From: an uncultured Alphaproteobacteria bacterium
GTDB taxonomy: Bacteria > Pseudomonadota > Alphaproteobacteria > CAAHEQ01 > UBA3637
Direction: 5' to 3'
Length of the DNA stretch: 49,950 bases
Assembly: GCA_937888725.1 (NCBI GenBank)
Contig: CALARE010000088.1
Location: 1 to 49,950, forward strand
Shown here in pieces: positions 16,407-24,545 of this stretch. The translations under genes were made by a program, and so were the position numbers. The notes beneath the pieces are model-generated. The model was given only the letters and a program-made list of their open reading frames with translations, ran no database searches and had not been told where the DNA came from. The stretch's first letter is position 1. Each line of letters opens with the position of its first letter.

Positions 16407-16832
16407 ATGATTATTGAAATTAATGATGTAGGTGATGTAAAACGAATTGCTGCTATAAAAGCTGCTGTGGAAAGTGGTTTTGTATTTAAAGAGGAAAAAC
16501 CAAAAGAAAAAATTTCTCTTTTTAGTAAAAAGAATAATCAGTCTTATAAAGGGCTTATTCATATTGATATGACAAATGCATCTCGCGAACAGATTGCACG
16601 ATTTGAACATTTATATGCAAAATATTACTTAAAAGAACGCACGGCGTTAAATATAAAAAGTAAATTTTTAACAACTATTGGTGTTGGTTATACACTGGGC
16701 ATTATTGGTTTGACTACAGCTCTTTTTGTTGGGATGAAACAATGTGTTCCAGAACCTGAACCTGGTTTTCCTAAAATAATTAAAAAAGCGGAAAATAAAT
16801 TATCGGTTCCTCAAAAACAGATGGAAAGATAA
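16407..16832 (+). CDS. Single-span membrane protein of unknown function
   Basis: A 141-residue protein; no known family. Residues 1-90 are polar (MIIEINDVGDVKRIAAIKAA), a membrane segment spans about 95-116 (TIGVGYTLGIIGLTTALFVG), and a short Pro/Glu/Lys tail (PEPEPGFPKII) follows. The ATG at 16407 has an AGAGG ribosome site. It abuts the convergent lpxL gene with no spacing. It may be transcribed by read-through from the tRNA-Leu promoter. Confidence 0.6.
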   Translation: MIIEINDVGDVKRIAAIKAAVESGFVFKEEKPKEKISLFSKKNNQSYKGLIHIDMTNASREQIARFEHLYAKYYLKERTALNIKSKFLTTIGVGYTLGIIGLTTALFVGMKQCVPEPEPGFPKIIKKAENKLSVPQKQMER

Positions 16833-17741
16833 TTATTTATATTCCGATTTATCAAATCTGTGATGAACCCAGAGCCATTGTTCTGGGTTTTCTTTTATCC
16901 AACTTTCAATCACTTGGTTAATTTTAAGTGTGAGTGCATAAATTGCATCTTCTTCACTCATAGAACTTGTATTTGGCATTTCAAGAGGTTCAGATACTTC
17001 AATATCAAATAGACCGTCGTTTCCTCTAATACACCTCGCCATAATGATAGGTAAATTCATTTTAAGAGCAATTGTTGCTGTTGCAGGTGCTGTTTTTACC
17101 ATCTTACCAAAAAAAGGAACATCAATGCCTTCTCTTAATTTTTGATCACAAAGGATAACAACGCCACCACCTGATTTAAGAACCTGTAACATTAATCTAG
17201 CACCAGCACTGCCTTTAGGGATTAAAGTGCCTTTACGTCGTTGGAACATAATTTTATCAATCCATTTATTGTTAGCAACTCGATAAACGGGATTAAGATA
17301 ATAATCGTTAAATAATGGTGCAGAAACAGCAGGCTCCCAATTGCCTAAATGGGCAGAGCAAACAAAACAACCTTGTTTCTTTTGATAAAGATTTTCCAAA
17401 TTGTTAAGGCCTTTTTTGCGAGCAGTTTTGTAAAGGGTATCCCCATGAGGCATCTCAGCAAAAAAACGTCCCCAGTGTTGCCACATTTTTTTTAAAATAG
17501 TTTCTCGTTCGTTTTTTGTTTTTTCTGGAAAAGCAATTTCCAAATTGCGTCGAGCAATGCTGTTTCTTTTTTGCATCAAAAAATAGAGTAAACGACCAAT
17601 TTGAGACCCGAGAAAAGAGGCTGTTTTAACAGGTAATAATTTGAAAAATGTATATATGATTAAAACAAAAAAAGCACTAATGGGATCAGAAAAATAGCGT
17701 TGTAAAAAAGAACGATTCCCACGTCTGATAGCTTTTGCCAT
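16833..17741 (-). CDS. lpxL: Lipid A late acyltransferase (LpxL/HtrB family)
   Basis: Transfers a secondary acyl chain onto Kdo-lipid A on the inner face of the cytoplasmic membrane. The family HxxxxE motif is AHLGNWE (His131, Glu136); an N-terminal membrane anchor lies near residues 22-37 and a QHWGRFFAEM block precedes the motif. Length 302 residues matches LpxL/LpxM. It is the third gene of a minus-strand run waaA-lpxK-lpxL that covers consecutive steps. LpxL versus another paralogue (LpxM, LpxJ) cannot be decided by eye. Confidence 0.88.
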   Translation of the reverse strand: MAKAIRRGNRSFLQRYFSDPISAFFVLIIYTFFKLLPVKTASFLGSQIGRLLYFLMQKRNSIARRNLEIAFPEKTKNERETILKKMWQHWGRFFAEMPHGDTLYKTARKKGLNNLENLYQKKQGCFVCSAHLGNWEPAVSAPLFNDYYLNPVYRVANNKWIDKIMFQRRKGTLIPKGSAGARLMLQVLKSGGGVVILCDQKLREGIDVPFFGKMVKTAPATATIALKMNLPIIMARCIRGNDGLFDIEVSEPLEMPNTSSMSEEDAIYALTLKINQVIESWIKENPEQWLWVHHRFDKSEYK

Positions 17742-17757
17742 AAATTTCTCCTTTTTA

Positions 17758-18732
17758 CTAAAGAATGATACCTTTTAAGAGTTCTTGAACCTCTTTGGGA
17801 TTGTCAAAAACAAACTGACCATCTGCGATATGAATATTTTTAAGTAGATCTTTTGGAATTTTAACAGCATCTTTTGTTGTTGTGACAAGAGGAAGTCCAT
17901 TGGCTTTTTTTAAAAGACCTTCAATATCAAATCGGGTATAAAAATAGTGATCGGGGAATTCTTCAGTTTTAACTGGGTTTACGCCATTATTTTGAAGCAT
18001 ATCAAAAAACTTTTGTGGTCTACCAATCCCCGCAAAAGCAAGAACATCTTTGCCTTTGAGTGATGCAAGAGATTTCTCTTTAGCTTTAAAATGTCCAGTA
18101 AATAAAGGTAAATCAATTTTGTTGCGTTGTAGAAAAAATTTAACACCCCATTCATCATTGCCGACAAGGACAATGCCATCAGCACGTTCTAACCCTTTTA
18201 AAACAGGTTCTCTTAATGGCCCAGCAGGAATGACACATTCGTTGGCAAACCCTTTTTTCCCATCAACAACAATAAATGAAAATGTTTTTATCAAAGATGG
18301 ATTTTGAAAACCATCATCCATTAAAATACATTTTGCCCCTTTTCGAATAGCAAGTTGTGCCCCACGGGCTCGTTGATTATCAACAACGGTTGGAGCATAA
18401 CAAGCAAGTAAAATAGCCTCATCACCCACATCATAGGCGGTGTGTTGTTCTAAATCAACAAGAACATTTTTTAAATGTGCTTTATACCCATGGTTAAGGA
18501 AGAAAAAATTTCTTTCAATTTTAAAAAGTTCTTTAGCAACAGCAAGACAAACAGGTGTTTTCCCTGTACCACCAATAGACAAATTGCCGATACAAATAAC
18601 AGGGACATCTGCTTGATAAGGTTTTGCTTTTCGTATCCGATACGCAGTTCCAAAAGCATAAAGTGCCCCAAATGGTTTAAGCACTTTAGATAATAACGAA
18701 TTTGGAACATCCCAAAATTTTGGCGTTCCCAT
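17758..18732 (-). CDS. lpxK: Tetraacyldisaccharide 4'-kinase
   Basis: Phosphorylates the 4' position of the lipid A disaccharide using ATP at the inner membrane. Walker A is NLSIGGTGKTP (GGTGKT about residues 54-59), and ILMDDGFQNPSL is the LpxK-specific Walker B-like block. An N-terminal hydrophobic helix follows the membrane-binding LSKVLKPFGALYAFG stretch. The ATG at 18732 is preferred over 18744 because GGAGGA lies just upstream of it. About 324 residues, usual for LpxK. It lies 86 bases after waaA and 16 before lpxL. Confidence 0.92.
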   Translation of the reverse strand: MGTPKFWDVPNSLLSKVLKPFGALYAFGTAYRIRKAKPYQADVPVICIGNLSIGGTGKTPVCLAVAKELFKIERNFFFLNHGYKAHLKNVLVDLEQHTAYDVGDEAILLACYAPTVVDNQRARGAQLAIRKGAKCILMDDGFQNPSLIKTFSFIVVDGKKGFANECVIPAGPLREPVLKGLERADGIVLVGNDEWGVKFFLQRNKIDLPLFTGHFKAKEKSLASLKGKDVLAFAGIGRPQKFFDMLQNNGVNPVKTEEFPDHYFYTRFDIEGLLKKANGLPLVTTTKDAVKIPKDLLKNIHIADGQFVFDNPKEVQELLKGIIL

Positions 18733-18818
18733 ATCTTCCTCCATTCCACAATTCTTTTTTTATCACTATAGCATAAAAAAAGAAGATATCCACTCTTTTT
18801 TTTATTTTTTCTTTTTTT

Positions 18819-20084
18819 TTAAAGATGAAAACGGGTATGCAAAATATCCCACACACGGTCTAATACATTCATTTCTGATGTGGCAAGAGCATGAGCATGT
18901 TGTTGCATTTTTTGATAACTTTCTGGATTTGAAAGGAATTTTTCAATTACCTCTTTTAATTCGGATTTGTTTGCAACCGCAATAAGAGCTTCTTTTTCTT
19001 TTGCTGTTTTGACGATTTCTCTAAAATTAAAAGCGTGTGGTCCGATAACAACTGTTCGAGATAAACGCATTGGCTCAAGCATGTTTTGCCCACCAAATTT
19101 GATAAGGGAACCCCCTACAAAAACAATGGGGGCGATTTGATAAAGCAAACCCATTTCCCCAATGGTATCTGCAAGATAGATATTTGTTGTTTCAGTGATA
19201 ACCTCTTTTTTTGAGCGTCTTGCAACAACAAGTCCTTTTTTTTGGAGCATTTGAATTATATTTTCGGCACGATTAGGATGACGAGGAACAAAAACGGTTA
19301 ATAAATTTGGAAATTTTTTTGCAATTTCTAAATGGACATCAGCCCCTTGTGTTTCTTCATCATCATGGGTGCTTGCCATACACCAAACAGGTCGATTGCC
19401 AATTAATTGATGAATATTTTTCAATTCTTCAGCATCAAAAGGAGGATTGACTGCTGCAAATTTTAGGTTACCAGTTGAAACAACATCCTGTGCCCCGAGA
19501 ACTTTAAGTCTGCGAGCATCTTCTGCTGTTTGCCCAAATGATAAAGTGAATAATGACTGGATACTTTTAATAATATGGGGGAATTTTTGCCATCTTGCAA
19601 ATGATTTGTCAGATATACGGCCATTTAAGAGAATAAGCGGTTTTTTGTTTTTATAGATTGCTTTCAACAGACTTGGCCAAAAATCAGATTCAAACCATAA
19701 AACAGCATCAGCATTCCAGTGTTTGACAAATCTTCTAGCGGCTAAGGGTGTATCGATAGGAATAAATTGATGAAAGGCACGCTCTGGTAATCTTTTTTGC
19801 ATTAGGTCAGCAGATGTAACAGTTCCAGACGTAACCATAATGTGTAGATTTTTATCTTCATCAAGCAATTTTTTAACCAAAGGGAGCATTGATAAACATT
19901 CGCCAACACTTGCCCCATGCATCCAAACAAGTTTACCATCAGGACGTATTTTTTTTGGAAATCCTAGTCGCTCATTCAATCTAGATTTATTTTCTTTCCC
20001 TTTTAAAAGGCGGTAAAAAAGCAAAATCAATATAAATGGATATAACAAAATTAAAAGGCATTGATAGAAAAATAATGCTGTCAT
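18819..20084 (-). CDS. waaA: Kdo transferase
   Basis: A GT30 glycosyltransferase adding Kdo to lipid IVA from CMP-Kdo. The N-terminal membrane anchor is followed by HGASVGECLSM with the catalytic Glu62; RHPNRAE, GEMGLLYQIAPIVFVGGSL and NMLEPM mark the C-terminal donor-binding domain. Length 421 matches family members. First gene of the waaA-lpxK-lpxL run. It is divergent from the response-regulator gene at 20174; the 89-base gap carries TTCTGTT and AACAGAA as a loose inverted repeat. Confidence 0.93.
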   Translation of the reverse strand: MTALFFYQCLLILLYPFILILLFYRLLKGKENKSRLNERLGFPKKIRPDGKLVWMHGASVGECLSMLPLVKKLLDEDKNLHIMVTSGTVTSADLMQKRLPERAFHQFIPIDTPLAARRFVKHWNADAVLWFESDFWPSLLKAIYKNKKPLILLNGRISDKSFARWQKFPHIIKSIQSLFTLSFGQTAEDARRLKVLGAQDVVSTGNLKFAAVNPPFDAEELKNIHQLIGNRPVWCMASTHDDEETQGADVHLEIAKKFPNLLTVFVPRHPNRAENIIQMLQKKGLVVARRSKKEVITETTNIYLADTIGEMGLLYQIAPIVFVGGSLIKFGGQNMLEPMRLSRTVVIGPHAFNFREIVKTAKEKEALIAVANKSELKEVIEKFLSNPESYQKMQQHAHALATSEMNVLDRVWDILHTRFHL

Positions 20085-20173
20085 TTTTTTTTACTTTCTG
20101 TTAGAATAACATCTGTCCCATGGTGAATAAACAGAAGACATACTAAAATAATTTATTTAAAAAGGCAAGAAAA

Positions 20174-20761
20174 ATGATAACTGTTTTAAGTAAAAGTCAG
20201 CTTTATACAAATGTCCTTTGTGATGCATTAAAAGATTTTGGAGCTATATCATATAAGAATGATGGGGAATATGGGGATGTTTTGATTCTTGTTGGTGATC
20301 AAGATTTAGCCAATGAGTTTTTAGAAAAAGATGCCTTGCCATCTGTTTTATTAATTGGTGCAACGCATGATGATGCGGATGTTGAAATGACAATGCCGAT
20401 TCACTTGTATGAACTTAAGATGTATATAAAAGATTTATTGTTGAAAAAAGAACAAGCTCCTCTTTTTGAAAATAAGCGTTTTTTATTTGAAGGGTCAAAG
20501 CGTAGACTATATGACAAAAAGACAAAAAAAGATTACTATTTGACAGAAAAAGAAACAGATTTAATCGTCTACTTGGTAAGGGCACTGCCTGAGGGGGCTT
20601 CTAAAATTGATTTATTAACTGGGGTATGGAAGTATCGGGCAGATATCGAAACGCATACGGTTGAAACACATATTTACGCATTGCGACAAAAAATTGGAGA
20701 AGATGCTGCTGAATATTTAATTAAAAATATGACGGATGGGTACATTCTTGAAACAAAATAA
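20174..20761 (+). CDS. Orphan response-regulator-like DNA-binding protein with degenerate receiver
   Basis: The C-terminal half (about residues 110-195) is an OmpR/PhoB-type winged helix: LTEKETDLIVYL, then VETHIYALRQKIG, which is the recognition helix region, and DGYILETK for the wing. The N-terminal part is receiver-like but short (about 95 residues), and I see no clear phospho-acceptor Asp at the end of strand 3 (GDVLILVGDQDLAN). No histidine kinase gene is near. It therefore probably acts without phosphorylation. Targets unknown; the divergent waaA operon is a candidate only by position. Confidence 0.8.
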   Translation: MITVLSKSQLYTNVLCDALKDFGAISYKNDGEYGDVLILVGDQDLANEFLEKDALPSVLLIGATHDDADVEMTMPIHLYELKMYIKDLLLKKEQAPLFENKRFLFEGSKRRLYDKKTKKDYYLTEKETDLIVYLVRALPEGASKIDLLTGVWKYRADIETHTVETHIYALRQKIGEDAAEYLIKNMTDGYILETK

Positions 20762-20766
20762 AGTAT

Positions 20767-20797
20767 AAAAAAAAGCGACTAAAAAGTCGCTTTTTTT
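20767..20797. terminator. Bidirectional intrinsic terminator
   Basis: An A-run followed by GCGACT, an AAAA loop, AGTCGC and seven T. It can end both the plus-strand regulator gene and the minus-strand gene ending at 20812. Confidence 0.85.
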
Positions 20798-20811
20798 ATA
20801 TCACTCACAAA

Positions 20812-21231
20812 TTAAATCAAAGATTTTTTGCTGTTCTTTAAGTTGTAATTTGAATCAATGTTTTTGTTTGTGCTTAAAGAAACTTTTGATTTCAATGAAT
20901 TAACATTTGATTTGAAATGGCTAAAATCTGTGATGTTTGAAGCAGATACTTTGCTTGTTGAGCGAGATGTTGTATTTGCTTTTAAAGATGTTTTTGTTGT
21001 AGCCTTTGTTGTTGCTTTTGTTGTTTTTGTTGAATTTTTATTTGTTGAAAGAGTTGTAGCAACTTTTTTTGTAGCACATTTTGTTTTTTTAGAACATGAT
21101 GGTGTTTCATAAATCATCAATTGTTCTAATGCCATATGCCAGCATTCATCTTCTTTACCCCAAGGCTTACCCAATTGTTCCCAGATATAATATGCCGCAA
21201 CGCGGATATCTTCATTTGTGTATTTTTTCAT
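20812..21231 (-). CDS. DUF2934-like domain protein with long basic Thr/Lys/Ser tail
   Basis: Residues 1-45 (EDIRVAAYYIWEQLGKPWG, then CWHMALEQL) match the pattern of DUF2934: an (I/V)R-x-A-Y-x-IW core, then G and a W-x-x-A-E-like helix. Residues about 50-139 are low complexity, dominated by Thr, Lys, Ser and Asn, with little acidic content, recalling histone-H1-like or Hc1-like bacterial tails. The protein is strongly basic overall, so nucleic-acid or nucleoid binding is plausible but unproven. No membrane span. It is a single gene with an AAGGAG ribosome site. Confidence 0.7.
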   Translation of the reverse strand: MKKYTNEDIRVAAYYIWEQLGKPWGKEDECWHMALEQLMIYETPSCSKKTKCATKKVATTLSTNKNSTKTTKATTKATTKTSLKANTTSRSTSKVSASNITDFSHFKSNVNSLKSKVSLSTNKNIDSNYNLKNSKKSLI

Positions 21232-21357
21232 AATTAATTACTCCTTAATAAATGTGAAACTCAAGTTAAATATAAAATAATTCATTATTTAATTCAATTA
21301 TTTTTTTACAGTTTTGTTAAAAAAAGAGAATTATTTTTTTGTTTTTTATTAATAAAT

Positions 21358-21372
21358 AGTAAACAGTTTACT
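21358..21372. promoter_or_regulatory. 15-base palindrome, possible operator
   Basis: AGTAAAC-A-GTTTACT is a perfect 7-base inverted repeat around one base, in the AT-rich gap upstream of the DUF2934-like gene (start at 21231). The shape suits a dimeric repressor site, but its distance from that start (about 130 bases) and the AT-rich surroundings make chance possible. Confidence 0.3.
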
Positions 21373-21402
21373 CTTTGTTAATAATATTAGATGTGTGATG
21401 AT

Positions 21403-21440
21403 AAAAAAAAGAGAAAAAATTGTATTTTTTTTCTCTTTTT
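21403..21440 (-). terminator. Terminator of the U32-family gene
   Basis: A-run, GAGAAAAAA, a short loop and TTTTTTTTCTC followed by T-run: an AT-rich hairpin just after the stop at 21468 on the minus strand, with a U-run in the transcript. Weak in G/C, so moderately sure. Confidence 0.5.
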
Positions 21441-21467
21441 ATTTCCGATTCGCAAAAAAAACAAAAA

Positions 21468-22766
21468 TTATTCTTTTTCAATCAATGTTCTAACAACTGA
21501 AAGAGGGGGTAAAAGTTCAATAATTTCAGCAGGTAAAGGTATTTCAATGGCTTGTCCTAAATGTCCAGATGAAATAACTTCAGCCTCACTTCCTGTGCGA
21601 TGGTCATAGAATGTGTCAACAGTTATTTGAATAGGTTCAAGTTTATAAGGGGACAAAAATTCTAATATCATTCCTTTTTGAATTTTGTGTTTGATTTCCA
21701 TAACAAGACGATTGTTGTTGACTCCTCTAACAAGACCAGCGTAACGCCAAGCACCAAGGCTGGCAGACACATCATAATTATGAGCTTCTGGTCCTGCGTT
21801 GCCATCTAAAAAGCCGACAGTATATCCCCGAGATTGAAGGGTCATGAGTTCATTCATATACTTTTCAGGTGACCACTTTTCAGGATTTTCAAACCAATCA
21901 TCAATTGCATGGCGATAAGTTCTAGCTGTAATGGCTGCATAATATTCTGATTTATTGCGTCCTTCAATTTTAAAAGAATCAATGCCAATAGGGAGTAAAT
22001 CTGCCAATCTTGGCAACCAACACAAATCGCGTGAGTTCATAATATAGGTACCATTTTCATCTTCATCGATTCGCATAAGTTCACCTTGACGCGTTTCTTC
22101 TTCAATATAATAAGTAGAATCATCATTCGGGTGGCAGGGTTCAGATTCATAAATTTTGTATCGCCATCTGCAAGAATGAGCACAATTTCCTTTATTTGCA
22201 CTTCTGCCAGTCATAAAATTTGAAAGCAAACATCTACCAGAATAGCTAACACAAAGAGCCCCATGGACAAATGTTTCTAATTTAATATCAGGGCAATTTT
22301 CTCTAATTTCTTTAATTTCTGTTAAAGGAACTTCACGCCCTAAAACACAAAGAGAAGCACCTTGTTTTTTCCAAAAATTAACGGTGAGTGTTGAACAAAC
22401 ATTTGCTTGAGTTGATATATGTAATGGGAGCGTAGGAATTTCCTCTTGAATGCGGGCGAAAACACCAGGATCGGCAACAATCACACCATCAGGGTTTAAA
22501 TCTTTCAATAAAGTGATAAAGTTTTCTACCCGTTCAATATCTTTATTATGTGTGAACAAATTGACAGTTAAATAAACCTTTTTGCCAATGCTGTGTGCAT
22601 AGTCGATGCCTTGTTTCATTTCTTCAGCTGTAAAGGAAATTTTATTTCTAAGGCAAACACCTGGCATACCAGCATAAACAGCATCAGCACCATACAAAAA
22701 AGCTGTTTTTAATCGATTGAGCGAGCCTGCTGGTAACAAAAGTTCTGGTTTTTTGATTGGTTTCAT
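21468..22766 (-). CDS. trhP: U32-family tRNA hydroxylation protein (TrhP/YegQ-like)
   Basis: U32 proteins of the YegQ/TrhP branch hydroxylate tRNA U34 (ho5U, the first step to cmo5U) with prephenate-dependent chemistry. Visible are the N-terminal PELLLPAGSLNRLKTAFLYG and GADAVYAGMPG, ISTQANV, and the Cys cluster FVHGALCVSYSGRCLLSNF ... GNCAHSCRWRY that binds an iron-sulphur cluster. The C-terminal beta-barrel-like extension brings it to 432 residues, as in TrhP. The older label 'peptidase U32/collagenase' should not be taken as its function. Divergent from gpmI. Confidence 0.85.
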   Translation of the reverse strand: MKPIKKPELLLPAGSLNRLKTAFLYGADAVYAGMPGVCLRNKISFTAEEMKQGIDYAHSIGKKVYLTVNLFTHNKDIERVENFITLLKDLNPDGVIVADPGVFARIQEEIPTLPLHISTQANVCSTLTVNFWKKQGASLCVLGREVPLTEIKEIRENCPDIKLETFVHGALCVSYSGRCLLSNFMTGRSANKGNCAHSCRWRYKIYESEPCHPNDDSTYYIEEETRQGELMRIDEDENGTYIMNSRDLCWLPRLADLLPIGIDSFKIEGRNKSEYYAAITARTYRHAIDDWFENPEKWSPEKYMNELMTLQSRGYTVGFLDGNAGPEAHNYDVSASLGAWRYAGLVRGVNNNRLVMEIKHKIQKGMILEFLSPYKLEPIQITVDTFYDHRTGSEAEVISSGHLGQAIEIPLPAEIIELLPPLSVVRTLIEKE

Positions 22767-22856
22767 TTTGTAATCCTTTATTCATTAATTTGTGGTATTA
22801 TAGCCTTTTTTTTATAAAAAAGCAAAAAAATATTACACTTTTAGATGATTTTGTTT

Positions 22857-22862
22857 TATAAT
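22857..22862 (+). promoter_or_regulatory. -10 element of gpmI
   Basis: A perfect TATAAT; no good -35 is visible at 17 bases. Transcription would start about 22869, right at the base of the structured leader described next. Confidence 0.5.
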
Positions 22863-22869
22863 ACGCCCC

Positions 22870-22927
22870 ATATAAAAGGAAGTAGTACCTACTTGAAAAG
22901 TTTTAACAGGTACCCTTATATTTTTTT
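22870..22927 (+). promoter_or_regulatory. Attenuator-like structured leader upstream of gpmI
   Basis: Two exclusive folds are visible. Terminator fold: ATATAA-GG (22870-22879, two-base bulge) pairs with CCTTATAT (22914-22921), stacked on GTACC (22885-22889) with GGTAC (22909-22913), with an inner ACTT-GAA-AAGT hairpin (22891-22901), followed at once by seven T (22921-22927). Alternative fold: AAGTAG (22880-22885) with CTACTT (22889-22894), which uses GTACC bases and would break the terminator. This is the layout of a riboswitch or attenuator; I do not recognise a known class. The ligand, if any, is unknown. Confidence 0.5.
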
Positions 22928-22947
22928 AGTAAAAGAAAGGAATGATT

Positions 22948-24477
22948 ATGACAAGACAAAAACCAGTTGTTTTATGTATTTTAGATGGATGGGGTTATCG
23001 TAAAGAAACATCCTTTAATGCGATTGAGATGGGGAATACCCCAGTATGGCATCATTTGGTTGAAACATGTCCCAATGCGATGCTTAAAACATCAGGCTTA
23101 GATGTTGGGTTGCCAAATGGGCAAATGGGCAATTCAGAAGTGGGTCATACCAATTTAGGGGCTGGGCGTGTTGTATTGCAAGATTTGCCACGCATTGATC
23201 AAGCGATTGAAACAAAAACACTTGATACAAATCCTGTTTTATTAGATTTAATTGAAAAATTAAAAACAACAAAAGGTGCTTGTCATTTAATGGGGTTAGT
23301 TGGTACAGGCGGGGTGCATGCACAGCAATCACATATTTTGGCATTAGCTGGAATTTTAGATAGAGCAGGGGTCAAAGTTTACCTTCATTGTTTTATGGAT
23401 GGGCGTGATACAGCACCAGATTCTGGACGTGGATTTGTAAAGGATTTGGAAACATCAATTCAATCAATGTCTAACGTTTCAATTGCGACTGTTTCAGGGC
23501 GTTATTATGCGATGGATCGTGATAATAGATGGGAACGTATAGATCTTGCATACCAAGCATTGGTTGATGCAAAGGGGGAACGTTTTGCGACAGCTGATGA
23601 GGCAATTTCAGCCTCTTATGATAAAAAGGTGTATGATGAATTTATTATCCCTTGTGTGATTGGTGATTATAATGGGATGCAAGATGGTGATGGCCTTATT
23701 ATGGCAAACTATCGTTCGGATAGAGCACGTGAAATCACCCGTATTTTGTTGCAATCAGATTTTGAAGATGCTCCTCGTTCTCGTGTGGTAAAGTTTGCCT
23801 CAGCGGTGGCGATGACGGAATATTCTGTTGAGCATAATAAATGGCTTAAAGTGCTTTTCCCACCTGAAGAATTGACCAATATTTTTGGCGAAGTGTTGGC
23901 TCAAAATGGGCTTAAACAACTCCGTATTGCTGAAACAGAAAAATACGCACATGTGACATTTTTCTTCAATGGGGGGAAAGAAACACTTTTTCCAAATGAA
24001 GAACGCATACTTATCCCAAGTCCTAAGGTTGCAACATATGATTTGAAACCTGAAATGTCTGCTTATGAGGTAACGGATAAATTGGTTGATGCAATTAATA
24101 ATGATCGTTTTGATGTGATTATTGTTAATTATGCAAATGGTGACATGGTTGGTCATACAGGGGTGATGGATGCCGCCATCAAAGCTGTTGAAGCGGTAGA
24201 TACATGTTTAGGTCGAGTTGTTGAGGCGGTGAAAGAAAAAGACGGTGTTGTTTTTGTGACAGCAGATCATGGGAATGCTGAACGGATGCAAGATGAAACA
24301 ACGGGTGCTCCCTATACCGCACATACAAATACCCCTGTTAAGGCTGTTCTTGTGAACGCTCATGGGGTAAAAGGGCTTAAAGAAGGGCGTTTGTCTGATG
24401 TCGCTCCAACATTATTGGATATTATGAATTTACCGCAACCACCTGAAATGACGGGACAATCCTTGTTGGAAAAATAA
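22948..24477 (+). CDS. gpmI: Phosphoglycerate mutase, 2,3-bisphosphoglycerate-independent
   Basis: Interconverts 3- and 2-phosphoglycerate in glycolysis and gluconeogenesis, using two Mn ions. N-terminal CILDGWGYR holds the first metal Asp; NGQMGNSEVGHTNLGAGR holds the phospho-Ser63; DGRDTAPDSG, GRYYAMDRDNRW, VVNYAN-type INVNYANGDMVGHTG and VTADHGNAE complete the metal and substrate sites. Length 510 residues is usual. ATG 22948 is preferred over 22942, which would sit on the AAAGGA ribosome site. Followed by a strong terminator and preceded by an attenuator-like leader. Confidence 0.95.
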   Translation: MTRQKPVVLCILDGWGYRKETSFNAIEMGNTPVWHHLVETCPNAMLKTSGLDVGLPNGQMGNSEVGHTNLGAGRVVLQDLPRIDQAIETKTLDTNPVLLDLIEKLKTTKGACHLMGLVGTGGVHAQQSHILALAGILDRAGVKVYLHCFMDGRDTAPDSGRGFVKDLETSIQSMSNVSIATVSGRYYAMDRDNRWERIDLAYQALVDAKGERFATADEAISASYDKKVYDEFIIPCVIGDYNGMQDGDGLIMANYRSDRAREITRILLQSDFEDAPRSRVVKFASAVAMTEYSVEHNKWLKVLFPPEELTNIFGEVLAQNGLKQLRIAETEKYAHVTFFFNGGKETLFPNEERILIPSPKVATYDLKPEMSAYEVTDKLVDAINNDRFDVIIVNYANGDMVGHTGVMDAAIKAVEAVDTCLGRVVEAVKEKDGVVFVTADHGNAERMQDETTGAPYTAHTNTPVKAVLVNAHGVKGLKEGRLSDVAPTLLDIMNLPQPPEMTGQSLLEK

Positions 24478-24491
24478 ATTTCTTATAAGTA

Positions 24492-24532
24492 AAAAAAAGA
24501 ACGCATTGTTTCACGCAGTGTGTTCTTTTTTT
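24492..24532 (+). terminator. Terminator of gpmI
   Basis: AAAAGAACGCATTG pairs with CAGTGTGTTCTTTT (two G-T pairs) around a TTTCACG loop, followed by a T-run. The repeat array begins 13 bases later. Confidence 0.85.
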
Positions 24533-24545
24533 ATCATTATCTCAA

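Noticed and set aside
16284..16610. Minus-strand frame across tRNA-Leu
   Set aside because: Its protein is the complement of the tRNA and the following plus-strand gene; no ribosome site and no family resemblance.
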